A DNA stretch of 64,000 nt from Mastigias papua (Eukaryota > Cnidaria > Scyphozoa > Rhizostomeae > Mastigiidae). The stretch covers positions 7,688,493 to 7,752,492 of the forward strand of contig OZ025272.1 in the NCBI GenBank assembly GCA_964019165.1. Direction: 5' to 3'. This document shows positions 28,601 to 41,285 of the stretch, in pieces (the stretch's first letter is position 1; the number at the start of each line of letters is the position of its first letter). Below the pieces are notes generated by a model that was not told the DNA's origin, did not search any database, and was given only the letters and a program-made list of their open reading frames with translations. Both the position numbers and the translations under genes were made by a program.

Positions 28601-31600
28601 AATACAAAACACCACTTCAAAATTCTTCTTCAAAAACTTTTATTTCTCGAAAAAATTAGTAAATGAAGAAGAAAGTATGAATTCAAAGCAATATCGATAT
28701 ACTATTCGAACATTCAATAACATATCAGACATTCACCAAGATCGATCATTAGTATGAATCAAGGGCTTCAGGCAGTCGTACTAACAATAATAGTCTACTA
28801 ACATTTGGTCTGAATCGTTGAAAAATCGTGCGAATATTTTAATAATGTCGACAGCTAGATTGAAACTTTTGTCGGAATTTAGAGTACAGATGCATTCATG
28901 GTGCGCGAATGATTGATCATTGTCAGCTATATTCTTTGAAGAAACCGCAGTAATAGTTTTCAGATTCAAGATTGAACACACGCAACACAAAGCAGCTCTG
29001 ACAGTTTCAGATAGTGACAGCCTTCAGGGATGAGAGAACCATAACCATCACATTTGGTCATACTTTTCCATAGGTTTAAATTTTCGTTTTCAGACGAACG
29101 AAACCCACTGCTACACAACAAGTATGGGAGATATGAGCTCATCTTCTCAAAAAGTCTTAACCACACACTAGTTCATGCTTACGTAAGATATATAGAAAAA
29201 TCAATTTCTGGAATTAGAGTCTTATAAATAGGAAAATGGTCGATAATAACTGCAGACATAATCACTATTAACATAAGATGAAGTCCATAATATTGAAACT
29301 TTGTATCCTCTACACACGATATTTGCTTTACTTACTAATCCTAAAATTCAGCTTGATTGTAAAAATGAACAACTATACTGCCTGTTTTAGACGACTTACT
29401 TTGACATATGGTAAGAACATGCTAGTGATATTGAAATGCCATCAAGATGCTACCAACTAGGCCCCATGCAGAAATCACGTACGCTTTGAGGGTCGTTGGG
29501 CGGGAAAGGTCAAAAGCATAATCACGTGTGCGTTTGGATGGTGAAGGTAAAGCTACGATGGCGAGCTGTCAACATTTTCATGAAATATCAAATAAGAACT
29601 TCAAACACCCGTACAGGAGGTTGGGTAGGTACATTAAGTCAAAAGTGTACTAGACCCTGCAGGTGGTGATGATTTTGGACGTACATGATTCTAGATGCTC
29701 CCATAGTGAAATAGCTACACCGACAGCTGTCTAAACCACTATGGATAGTAATATGGCTACAGTACAGCTATCTCCCTCTGCTGTTAGTTCTAGCAATTAT
29801 ACGTCTTCTACCTAGCAATAAAGTGTTATAGGTGGGGCCATATCTCAGCCACACCCATATCTGAAATTTACTAATACCATACTGCGTGCACCGCCAGCCA
29901 GTCCTGGTAAGAATATAAGATTTGAAATACGGAGAATTTACAGGAAATAAATCTAGATTGGCATTAAGATCTGGGAATGACTCCAAAACACACACTGGTC
30001 TAATAGTATGGTCCTATGAAGAAAATACCTATCTAACATCGTATTTAAATCATTTGGAATTGAAATTCAATTTACATGCTACTTTTAGCAAATATACAGT
30101 GAAGAAACATGATATGTATACAGACTCACCCGTCAACCTGTGTCCTATATTAACCTGATTCACTTTGTGGGAAGCGCAATTTCACAATAAATCGAAGGAT
30201 TATAATTATTATTAAATAAATAATATTAAACTGATAAATAGCAAATGAACATTATCCGTAATGACATTACTATTAGACTGACCTGTACATACAAAGATTA
30301 GATTGAGTAAATTTAACATCTTATATCAAGGCAACTTACCTAATTCCAACACCAGCTGAGTTCCCAGAGCTGCTGATGACAACGTTACTTTTGCTGCCAC
30401 CAAACCACTTTTTTGTCACATTAAATATGGATCGATGTAGTCCTTTTCTTGATAATATCTACGAGCAACAGCATGTTTTTGAAAAGCTATATCATATGTT
30501 TCCAAAGCCTCGGCAAAAACTATCTAAAGCTCTCGATATAGATTTTCACTACCTCTAAAAAGGTCAAGCATATGAAGCTCTAACAAACATATAGTCAACA
30601 AGATGAACTGGAAAAATTTGAATTAATCTATAAGGCATATATTTAACACAGATGATAATGCAGTTGACATTTGAACATCAAACAATCTATTGAGCAATGC
30701 ATAACATAAGATACGGATGCAATGCAACAGACCATTATAGCTATACATTACATTGACTGAATATCAAATCTTAAAGGACAAATCCCAAAGCATCGCCTAT
30801 CAAATTATGAAACTGCGTTCAGAATCCGTGGAAAACCTCTCATGCAAAATTGCCTAGAGCAGTAACCAGATATCAACTGCTACATCTGTGCCACATGGGT
30901 AGAAGACTCTTACCTGTTCACTTAAACTTCGCATAAGCTTCTCAATATGAGGCAGCAGACCTCTTACACAAAACTCGTATACAAGTGTTTTGATTCTGTC
31001 ATGGTCCATCAGCGTCAACTGCTGTCCTCTCTTTTTCGCTTCTTTCCCTCTGGCCGATGCTGGCAACATCTCGAAAGTAAATTGCTTAATACATCTCTTG
31101 TATTCCTTCAATTTAACCTTACTCATGCGTCTCTTATACTGTGGAATATCTTTGACTAGATCTGGTGGGCCAGGTTTCAGAGGCCCTAGGTCACTATCAC
31201 ATTCAAGATTTTCGTTGTAACGCATGCTTGTTAGAGGGTCCTGGAACCTCAATGTTGGATTGATAAAGTTGGGTTCTTCTGCCATCTTTTCTGCTTTTTC
31301 AAAACTTTCCAATATCTTTGCTTCCTCCTTATCAGCTTCAGCTTGAGTTTTAGGAAGAGGAGGAACTATCTGGGAGTCTGGTTCACTTTCATACTCATCA
31401 TCATTAATGTCCTAAAAATGACAAAAACCGTTGAAGGTCTACTCGATCAAAATTCAAATCTAAACTTAACATGCCTGCTAAAAACTCTATCCACATCCAG
31501 TCAACTCTAAGCAACGCTTTGATCACAAGAGCACCCTTCTCCATGAAGCACGTGCAATTGCACGCGAACGCGATTGCACGCAAACGCAATTGCACACGCC

Positions 31601-34600
31601 GCTCAACAGAGAAGGCGTGCGAAAGAATCATGACATTCGCACGCCATAATTTAAGTATCGCACGCAGAAAAATATTTGTTTCCGTCTCGAATTGACATGT
31701 TTGTTTCCCCTCTACTTACTCCCCTCTTCCTAATTCAATTAAATACTTGCTGATGTAAGGTTATTTGAACGTACATTATATAGGATACATGGGAATAAAT
31801 TTTCAAGAAGTCCCCACAGTATTATGCTTCAAGCTTCTTAGCATGGAATAACTTCCTCAATTTCAAAATTTTAAATAATTTCAGTCAAAACAGGGTACGA
31901 TGATTTATATGACAAAATGACTTTCAAAAAGCCAATCATAAAAATCAAGCACAAGGTTTGATTTTGAACCTAAAGTTCAGAATTCAACTGTGTTTATATA
32001 GCATAAACTGTGTTGGGCCGTGACACATGAAAAGAAAATGCAAGAAGTCCACATTAGGACCTCAAGGGTCTATATATTTTCCGAAAATCGAACTATACAC
32101 ATCGCATGCCATTCTGCACTCAGCAAACTGTATGGCGTGCAATATATCACATATGAACTACTGTCCTCAAAGAGAAAGTTTAAGAGATATTTTGGAAAAT
32201 TTTCAATACTCCAAAAAATAACTAGAAATATTCACTATTCAAAAAGCATTTTCCAATATACCACTTCCTCTTAGTTTACTGGTTCTATTCAATCTGATAA
32301 ATTCCAGTTGAACAGTTCCATAAAATATAACTCTCAATTTTCACAATCCAAATACTTGAATCTCCATTTTAGAATAAAACCTTTAAATTTGTAAGAACTC
32401 TGCAGTAATTAAACTTCACTAAGCAACAGCTAATGAAGAACAATATGAAAGTAACCAAAATCAAATACAAAAGATAATTTTATAAATCTGTTTTGCGGTA
32501 AGCAATAGTCTTTGAGCTTTGCAAAGCCTTTAGTGATCACTTAACTTTTGATATCAGTTGACACTTACCAGTGTTTCATCTGCAAAAGGGTAGAGGAAGA
32601 TACTCCATGGATCTGAGGTGCTGTCAACTTCCTGTGCATCAGGAAACATTTTCGCTTTAGAATTGATTTGCAGCATAAAGCAGGTGTGTGATCCATAAAC
32701 TGACTTCATACTTTGGAAAACAGCATCTGCCCTACGATCATTGAATTAATACTCTACTATGAAACAAAACCTCCCAAATAGTTCATCAAACCAATCAAGT
32801 TTATATAAGGAAAACACCCTAAATACTTTGATTCCACCCACAGTTACTCAGGTAAGGCTTTCAAAATAGTTTCATTCTTTCTCATGGGCAATGACAATGA
32901 AAAACAGCTATTCCTAAACACCACAATCAGTAAGAAATCTGAGATTCTTCTAACAGCATCATTATCACTTTCACTCTCTGAAATCCATCGACGACACTAT
33001 TAACGATTTTGCCAGAAAAACAATTTCTGCAGGAGATGGTGCCAAAGGTTTTGAAATGTGCAGCAAAAACATTATCAATACTGAAAAATCCAATCTCACT
33101 CATTTGTTGGCTGAGCAAAATCAGTAAAGAATCAACAAAATCAAAAAAACTTGTTCAATTTTCAGTCCACCACAAATATTGCTTCTTCAAATCCTTTCAT
33201 CTCATAGTAAGTCAAATGGATCTTAAATTTGCTGCACTTACAGTGAAATATTGGATAGCTTCCAAAGATACGTTATCAAGCTATGTTACAAATATGATTC
33301 TAAAGGCAGACTTACCACAAATAGGAGATGTAAGTATCAATGTAACCAACAATACTATACAATACTCCATAAAACAAAGGAAGATTCTTCTGCTAATTTA
33401 TGAAAAGATAAGCAAGGGTAGCGTACTTACTTAAATTCATGACCTTCCGATACATCATGCAAAAGAACATAATATTTGAAAGTGTTTGGACTAAACCATC
33501 TGACGTATGGATTTTCAATCTCTGCTGACTGTTGCATTGCAGTCTGCTTAGCATTGATGGAGACAAATGCACCCATTGGGTCTGGATTACGAGTTGATAC
33601 AACAATCATGCCTTGTGACTTATCAAGGAAACATGTTGAATTATGAAGAATGTACAAACTTAGAACTTTACAATTAATGGCTCAAAATTTAACATTGGTT
33701 TCAATAAATCAGGCCACATTAAAACTCATCACAGCATATGGAATTGTGCTAAAAGTTCTAGAAGGAAAGTTCTTAGTCATTCAAGCAAATGATGAAGAGT
33801 CAAATGATCATAGCAGTGGTCAAGTGTAAATATGAAAAAGTTAAATCTACTTTTTCTAGCTCCACCAGAGGCTGCCCATAGGCTCATACTTTCTAAGAAA
33901 TATTAGCATATACATGCCAACAGTCCTGCAAAATGCGGGAGTCTTCCGCTATTTTGACTAAGAAGTAACCTCCCGCACGCAACCATCAAATCAGAGAAAA
34001 CTTCCCGCAGTTTAATATTTAGTAAGTAGAAGGCCTTATTACAGTCAATTTCACAGGAACTCCATTTTGAAGATGAGCATGAAGTTCACTTAAAATTTCG
34101 ACCTGAACGTACCATTTTCTATGGACCGGCCAATTGAATAAGGGATGTTTTGGGAAAAGGAGCACACCGAATTAGGGGGTGTAGATGCTATCACAAGCCT
34201 AAATTTTGCAGAACCCTTCGGTAATTTTTCGTCTCGTCAGTAAATGTTGGCTTGATGATCATGTTTTGTCAATTACTACCTTCGCTATTTTGTCAGACTT
34301 TTGTGTCTCCTTGAGTTTCTTCTGCTGTGTTGATTAGTCTCATTTGAATACATTGACAGTCTCCTTGCACTGCCGTATTCATCATATTCATATCATATCC
34401 ATATTCATCCAGATGTGTGTTGGACCCAACCACTGTGGGTCCTCCTACGTCACTAGCCGCAGTTATCGGACCTCCTAGATATGCACTCATGATAACGTCA
34501 CTAAGAGATGCCTCCTTAAGAGTATGACCAAAATATGGAGAGAAAGTGTCTCCAAGCAATCTCCAACCTTCTTTTCAATAGGGCGTGGCCTAGTCGATTT

Positions 34601-37600
34601 CCTTCTACTAGCCATACCTTTTGAAACCTAACCTGTGATGGAATCTGTCAAGCTCCCGCAACCTCATATGAGAATGTTAGCATGTATAATAGCTTACTGC
34701 TATCTTTGATTTAAAGGCATAAAATTTTAACTTAGTTATGAAAACTTGAAGAAGATAGTCAGGAATAAGGAAAAGTAGGGGGGTGAAATAAAATGGCACA
34801 AGTAATATGCTCATACCTTTTCAAAGATCTCTGACAAGATCCTAACTACATTAACAATTATTAGTATAGGACAAGATTCATAAATCTCTCCAACACTAAT
34901 CAATCAGAAACTAACTACTTCTCTCTTTTCAAACCTGTTTCTTCTTTGGGCTATATGATATAGAACTATTTGATGAATAAATGATAGATGTGGGTTTTAA
35001 ATACTCTAGAGGAAAAACGACTCACTCCCCAAATAATAATTTTTGGATTTTCTTGCAACTCCCTCCCACATTTATTCAAATCCCCAAGTATTACTTTTGA
35101 GTATTTTATCAGTGAAGTTGTGCATCTTCCCAGAGACTCTTTTCATTTATTTAGAAACTAACTAGAAATTTAGTATATTTATACCTTTATTTCACCTCAC
35201 TGTTTATTGAAAATTTATGATCAGTTAACCTTTCTACATTGTTCTCCAAAATATTCATGTGTCCTATTCTCCACCCCCTCCCCCATTTTCCAAAACTCCA
35301 AACTATTATTTTTCAGACATTTTCAAACCCCCAATTTACCCCACCCCCCCCATCATATGGCACACAAGAGTAGCCTAATAAATATAAACATGTATCTCCT
35401 TTACATAGTCACTTATGCATAAGGCCCTCCTATTCAGGCCCTTTATTATGATGTGTACAATAGCCCATTCTTTCTATTGAGACCCCTCTGTTTTATTCAG
35501 TGCTTAAGAGTAAAATATTTCTTGCTCAACAGTAGAAAAGATAAGGGGTCATTCAACTGTTACATAATGCCTCTAGGGGGAGGTGCCTTCATTTGTTATG
35601 AAAAGACAGAGGGATGATGGGGACTTACAATGCATCATTATGTGACTCAAGAGAGCTTCTAGGTCAGTCATTTTCATCACTGAACCAGAATTACTTTGAT
35701 ATAATCAAGATGGTGTGGATGGCTTTGAAATGCCTGGTCAGCCAGTAATGGGCAGATTAGAGCCATTGTAGACTGGAGATAATTAATATGCATCATTCTC
35801 TAGTGTAGAGCATAGTGTGAATGCACTGTAATGAAATCACACAGAATCCCATACAGGGACATTGTGAGAGTACCTTGATTGGGGGTGTAGAAGGCCTGGG
35901 GTGTAGCCTTCAATTCTCTGTAAATTACCTGATTATAACAATGTAATGGCATAAATTTGCCTGAATTATCCTAAGCTCACAATATTGGGGGTGCACAACT
36001 ATAGCATGCAGCTAAGCAAAATTGATGGAACTTGGGTAAAGAGCATTCCAATAGATGAACTATAACTTTACTTAACAACAAAGAAAAGGATACATGCTAG
36101 AACATGTCTAATAAACTCATGATCCAATGGCTTCAATAGCTGGAAAAAACAGCTACGGTATGCTTCAAACCATGGAGTAACAGCTAGAAAGAAATTTCAA
36201 ATGATCACTCAAGCTAATAGTAAAATTGCAGCCAAGCATATATTCGTATTGGTACTAACTTTAGTATTCCATTTTCTGTTTTCCTTAACTACATGTTTGT
36301 TTATAAGACCACTTTTGCCTGAGCCTCAATTTTTTACCTTTTTCTGAAATTGATGCTGAGAATTTCTTAAAATTTCTTTAACTTTTACTAGAGTAAACTG
36401 GCATAGAGAGGTTATCCTTATTAGTTATAGAAAGGTTTCATCTTTGCTATGAAAGAATATCAAAGAAAAAGCTTGATCTTTGTAAAAGAGCTTGCAAAGA
36501 ATGAGCTGGCATTCATTTCGTGCACATAAATATGATGAACTATGGAGCTTGAGCCTTGGGGTTTTCTTAATATTTCCTTAAGATTTAGCCTTTTGACTCT
36601 CATTTTCTTATAAACTTTTCTCCAACAAAAAATGTGTACTTTGCAACATTGCAAAGTTTTACTTACAGTAAACTAATGAACCGTACTATCAAGAGATAAG
36701 TAATCATTCTTAAGAACTAACTTGCTAGAACTAGTACAAAATCAGTCAAAATTGCAAACATAAATACCACGAAAAAGCCAACTGAAGTCTATCACACTCA
36801 AAAAATGCAATTGTTTTCAAATATTTACAGCCATTTTACCCAGCCTTTGATAGCTTCTGCAATCTTTCTTGCATTTCCCCACACTTTAATGAATTTAAAC
36901 AGTTTAGACTGATATCAAATTATAATCAAGGCTTGCTAGGACAAAATATCAAAATTCCTGCAAATAAAATATGCAGCATTACCATACTAAAGATACACAC
37001 CATTCTGAAGCATTTCTAGAGACTGATTAGTTTTCAGGTCCACACTAACAACTGACTTTGCAACCACCTCATTTAGAATTTTATTCACAAGCTGGCTTGG
37101 TGGTGGTGGACTATCCAGGTTTCTAATCTTCACTTTCAAATTCTTTATTGGAACCACTAAATTTGGATTAACAGGATCTCTGATGTACACTACAAACATG
37201 GACAAAGAAAATCAAACAATGATAACTAAAATTTGAGAAATAGAACAGGAAATGCCTAAGAAAGCTTAGACGCTTTGAGGAACAACAATATACCAATACG
37301 CTGCCAAATTAGAGACCAAAATGACCAAACTGGCCTGGTAGTAATACAACTTCCAAGGAGGAAATGCTATTAATAAAAAATAAGGGAAAATGAAAGTAAG
37401 TGTAGGTGCCCTACTAGTAATAAAGTATTGTTTCTTACAATAAAACTTGATTCCCTATATGTACTTCTAGCAATCAAATCATCATTCTAAATGCTATGGA
37501 GATGACCTCAAAAACTCTGATGCATTGTAATTTATCTGTTACATCTATGCAATCAAAAGGCAAAATGGTATGTACATCTGACTTTACATAGTTTCCATGC

Positions 37601-39720
37601 TAGTGTAGCCTAGCCAAAAAGGTCTTGATAGTAGCAAACATGGCAAAATTGCTAATTCTAAACATCCTAAACATTTTTCCAACAAGACAATCAGTCAAGT
37701 TTAGACAATTTAATTGAAATTGGTTTTACTGGAGAATACAAAGGACAGGCTTGGTAGACAAAGTAAAGAATAGGGAAGTCCTTCTATGTGTTCAACCTCC
37801 AAAGAAATAACTAGCTATAATATATAGTACAGATGAGAGTCTATTATCTAGGACATGGACTGAGAAATAATATCCAGGAAGAAGACTTCATATATGAAAT
37901 GGTGCATGGCCCAAGGAAAAAAGGAAGACTCACTGTAATATTCGCAGAATACAAACATTTGATTTTGAGACAAAAGAAGAAATGTGTTTGCTTTTCATTT
38001 TAACTTGCTCTTCTTAGTGCTCAAAACTACAACCATGGCCTAACAATGGAATCAAATGCCCATGAAACAAAAGTGTGAAAGTCTATTGTCCCTGGAGACA
38101 ATATAACATAAATGCAATATATGACACCAAGAGCAAGATGTATGGATAACTTCAAGGAATATACCAATCTCACCAAGGTGCAATCACTCAGAGCTATACA
38201 AGATCATCACTAAGGAGAATCCTAATGAAATAAGCTATGGCGGTTAAAGAAGGAGCCTACTAAAGAATTAAAATGATAGTATTTACAGAGATCATGCATG
38301 CCTATTGACTGAATAAAGAAACTTAGGAGGCATAGAAACAAATCTCATATTGTAAAAACCCATACATCAGAACATAAAATCATGAAATGAGCCTGTTTGT
38401 GTTCTTATTTGGTGAGACATACCTTGTAACCAGGGTATAGGTTCTTAACAGAGGGTTCTAAACAAATGCCATAAAAAGGATAACTTAGCATTGAAACATT
38501 ACAGCCACATAGTCTGTAATCCCCTAATTTTAGCAATATCTGTTCATTCTTGGACTAGCCAATTTCACACGAATCTTGTTCCTGCAGGCCTTGCCTATCA
38601 GAGTTATATTTGCAAGGGTTGTGGAGCACCATCAAATTATATGATTTATTTCTCAGTGGATAGAGAATTAAACTATTTATAAGAACCTAGTTCAAATATC
38701 AAGGTAAAAAGGTTCTAATTACTTGATGTAAATGTATGCATTTTCAGGCTGTATGTTCATATTAAGTGAAAGTTCATATGTACAGGTTTTTACTATACCC
38801 AATTCATGCATTCCCTAAGTCAAAAATGAAATATAGCTTGAGCAAATTAATATAAAATTATAAGCTCACTAAATGCAATGCATTAGGGGAGGTGCTACCT
38901 TCCTTGATGCATTGCATTTAATAGGTTATTGTAACATTGCCCAAGAATAACAACAACAAGCAGCAATACAATGTTGCAGTTGGACAAATGGAGTCTAAGT
39001 ACTACCGCTTGTATATGATTAAATCCATTCTATAAAATTGTCCAAATAGCTATGCTACAATACAACATGTTTTGTAGGACAGTATGTTTGGTGAGCTAGC
39101 CCACATTCACAATTAATGCCTCTACATCCGTATTCAGCAGATACTAATTCCTAATGAGCATTTAAATAAGAAATATCCAAAGTAAAGTTCATTTGTTCAC
39201 ACCAAGAGTGATCTCAACATGGGAAATCATTGCAGTTCACTTTTTTCAATGCCATCATAGCACAATTTAAGTAAGACAGACAAGCCTTCTCAATTCCAGG
39301 AAGATTGTTGATGCTGCGATGGAAACTGGGTACACTGCTTCTGCAAAGCAATATTTTTAGCTTCTAATGCATTCAATGATTACAAAGTCTTCTAATGGAT
39401 TAAATAAGTTGAAACAACCCCAAGCATTCTAATAAATTAGAATAACCAATATCATATATGCATATAAATCTCATCATCCAAACGAAGAGGGCCATACACT
39501 ATGGACAATCCTATTTTACCAGACTTCAGGAAGACCAATCATAAACGTTAACAAGCTCCATACCATCATTGGTAAGCTGGCAGAATGGGCGTAACATTTC
39601 CACAAATGACAAATCGTTTTTTTGGCAAATAGTTTCAGCATCTTCACTTGTTAAGACAGCAACTGTAGGTGAGAATACATCTCGCAAAAAGTCGTACGAG
39701 TTTTGAGCACACTTCGTCAT
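13615..39720 (-). CDS. TRAPPC8: TRAPPC8, trafficking protein particle complex subunit 8 (27 exons, 1521 aa)
   Basis: TRAPPC8 (yeast Trs85) is the signature subunit of TRAPP III, a Rab1 guanine-nucleotide exchange factor for ER-Golgi traffic and autophagy. Exons: 39720-39564, 37189-37001, 36183-36094, 33611-33431, 32731-32569, 31411-30914, 30458-30340, 28455-28305, 27996-27899, 27426-27321, 26741-26610, 26334-26263, 25759-25607, 25108-24736, 24089-23959, 23651-23577, 23156-22872, 21392-20869, 20634-20586, 19967-19871, 19469-19395, 17567-17527, 17074-16958, 16501-16409, 15513-15350, 14808-14716, 13954-13615. All junctions follow GT/AG, phases agree, and the sum is 4566 nt. Landmarks shared with the human protein (from memory): LSFVEMLRPF (exon 1), TPWFEAYR (3), KYYVLLHDVS (4), RGLLPHIEK (6), TKKWFGGSK (7), RKYAFHMILAGHR (11), GKGWHLAE (12), NFIIGRQ (13), KGPRLN (17), HELDFLFYYE (18), CPGTFNLNIFEL (27). 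Human TRAPPC8 is about 1435 aa. The extra length lies in exons 6, 14 and 27. Exons 3, 19, 21, 22 and 24 are short and the least certain. Confidence 0.95.
17819..18775 (-). mobile_element. Penelope-like element fragment with GIY-YIG endonuclease and inverted flanking arms
   Basis: Lies in the TRAPPC8 intron between exons 21 and 22. Minus-strand coding from about 18580 to 18190 gives an RT C-terminal remnant (CFLKLELDVVFTSPK), then the linker VYQFQFPGCYALYYGKTTRN and RCREHLGLNK, the GIY-YIG nuclease pattern seen at the C-terminus of Penelope retroelements. The flanks, 17819-18053 and 18556-18775, are long imperfect inverted copies of each other; matching blocks include GTAGAATAAAC, TTAAGTAGACAAT and GATGGGGTGGAT. 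Penelope elements often carry such terminal-repeat arrangements. Two stops interrupt the reading frame upstream of the GIY-YIG part, so the element is dead. Confidence 0.8.
21540..22190. repeat. Degenerate C-rich interspersed repeat in TRAPPC8 intron 17
   Basis: Runs such as CCCCCCATTTATTCCAAC and CCCAAGAGTA recur here and in similar form at 35020-35390, with looser matches near 42700-42830 and 49200-49330. The units are irregular and I could not define boundaries. No coding capacity. Confidence 0.35.
31554..31601. repeat. 16-bp tandem repeat, three copies, in TRAPPC8 intron 5
   Basis: Three near-identical 16-mers built on GCAATTGCACGCGAAC; the second reads GCGATTGCACGCAAAC and the third diverges at its end. 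The units are rich in CG and in the palindrome GCAATTGC, unlike the AT-rich intron around them. Confidence 0.75.
31616..32200. repeat. Dispersed repeat, copy 1 (TRAPPC8 intron 5)
   Basis: About 580 bp that align in the same orientation with 51712-52185 in a PSMG2 intron. Shared blocks include GAAAGAATCATGAC, AAAAATCAAGCACAAGGT and GAATTCAACTGTGTTTATAT. No terminal repeats or coding frame were found, so the class is unknown. Confidence 0.75.
33913..34684 (-). mobile_element. DNA transposon remnant flanked by TA, with short broken ORF
   Basis: Imperfect 13-bp inverted ends CATGCCAACAGTC and GAATGTTAGCATG sit between TA dinucleotides (33911-33912 and 34685-34686), as after insertion with TA duplication. 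GCGGGAG near the left end and CTCCCGC near the right also mirror each other. On the minus strand a frame starts MASRRKSTRPRPIEKKVG near 34615, and after a one-base slip continues as LGDTFSPYFGHTLKEASL to 34293. It includes GGPTVVGSN, a motif seen twice more in the window. I do not recognise the protein family. It lies in TRAPPC8 intron 3. Confidence 0.55.
35020..35390. repeat. Degenerate C-rich repeat in TRAPPC8 intron 3
   Basis: Irregular copies of a CCCC-plus-AATTATTT unit, similar in style to 21540-22190. Boundaries unclear. Confidence 0.35.
38646..38708 (+). repeat. tRNA-derived SINE-like relic in TRAPPC8 intron 1
   Basis: An A-box-like TTTCTCAGTGGATAGAG is followed about 25 nt later by a B-box-like AGTTCAAATATC, the spacing of a tRNA-derived pol III promoter. 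The stems are too poor for a tRNA. It probably derives from a SINE head. Confidence 0.4.
38870..38920. repeat. 51-bp near-perfect hairpin in TRAPPC8 intron 1
   Basis: Arms TAAATGCAATGCAT and ATGCATTGCATTTA are exact inverses (14 bp). The next 10 bp on each side also pair if G.T wobbles are allowed, giving a 24-bp stem with a GCT loop. Confidence 0.85.
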
Positions 39721-40040
39721 TCTGATTTAGGAAAGGAACTCCACTAGCTGTGACAACTCTACAACTAGCACATTCACAACTCAGATGATATCATTAAGCA
39801 CCAGAATCCTATCCGTCCACTTTCAGTTCCTGGCTTCTAGAGCTGACATGTTCCCAGTCCATCTCATTGTATAGACTAAACTTTCGCCTACAAAATATTG
39901 CTCATAACCATCACACAATCCTATTCAACTCTTTCGACCTGAGGTGATCTTAGTTTCACATAGTACTCCATGTAAAACTTAATTTCATTCATAAACAGAG
40001 GTGGAGCCACATTTTGTACTGGGGAGGGGTAAGTTCTTTC

Positions 40041-40575
40041 TGTCACGATACCACTTTTTTCAACTCATTCATATTTCATTTCTAATACGTCATAACACGT
40101 TCACACTGTTCACTAATGAATCATAATTCCTCGTGGATTGAGTTTAGTCTCTCTTTCAAGTTCATTTACGTAGTTACCTCTCTTTCACTCATTTTACATC
40201 TACTTTTAGGCCTTGACTGTATTCTGACTAATGATTTTCTGTATATTTTCTCACACACACCTTTCCTGTTTATCACATAGTGTGTACGTAGATTCAGATT
40301 CTTAGACATTTGATTGGTTAGTTTTAGTTCGTATTTCCGTGTAGTTTCTAATATATTCTCTAACTTTTCACTTAGTCTTCGGTTATTGCCACGCGACCAG
40401 CTACGCGATAATTCCGGGTCTCACAGGAGATTCGTTATCTTGTAAATAGTTTATTTTGTTCAACTATAATCCAACAACTAAAGCTTTGTGTATTCTGAAC
40501 CGCTCGTGCCTGACTTAGCAGTGAATCCAAAGATTGAGATATGGGAGTAACTGGAGAAAAAGCCACGTTATGACA
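40041..40575 (+). repeat. 5' LTR of LTR retrotransposon
   Basis: 535 bp, starting TGTCACGATACC and ending GTTATGACA (TG...CA ends with a 5-bp inverted terminus TGTCA/TGACA). It matches 41286-41820 at every position except one (G at 40327, A at 41572). Confidence 0.95.
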
Positions 40576-41285
40576 TTTTGGTGACAGTGATTTGGGATCC
40601 GATTAATTGGAGCACAAGATGAAAGAATATCTTCGTGTCCAGCCTATGCCAGAGAAGAATCAGATTTGAAGAACTTGAACACGATACCTGATATTATTTT
40701 TTTGACGAGCACATTGGGTTGCTGACTCTCAATCATTCCAGGTTTGTCTTCTTGGTTATAAAAGATTATGTATTTTGTGGAACAACGAAAAGACGTTCGA
40801 CACATTTCGTTAAAAATGGCAACTATGCACTCCTTCGACGTTGTTCATGGTCAATATGTTCATGGTATCCAGTTGAGTGTGCGTACAGGGATACTTTATA
40901 GGAAGTATGGGGATTACTTCATGGAGTCTTGTGGGCAAGACTAGAGCAATTGATCCGGTCTGTGTTGTACTACTTTCGTTTGTTCAGACAAGGTATTCGT
41001 TACGGCGATCTTGGCGAGATGATTATAGTTGAACCTTGGACACTTGGTAAATATACAGAACTGCACCTTATAAACTTTTAGTTAACCATTTTCATTGTTA
41101 CATTTTGTGGTAATTACATTTTTCATATCTATTTAACTCATAGCTATGGACAAATATTGACATTGATTCTGTAGGGTAGAATATATTTGTCATTGATTTA
41201 GACTGTATTGTTTTATCTTGTATCGTGATTAACTAGGTAGTTTATGTAGTTGAAACAGGGGACGTTTCAACGTAGGGGGAAGGTA

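Noticed and set aside
29440..29460. Possible second tRNA A-box (TAGTTGGTAGCA on the minus strand)
   Set aside because: No B-box or cloverleaf pairing at the right distance.
33009..33434. 141-codon plus-strand open frame
   Set aside because: It lies almost entirely in TRAPPC8 intron 4 on the opposite strand, has no recognisable domain, and has the Lys/Ile/Ser-rich composition expected of AT-rich chance frames.
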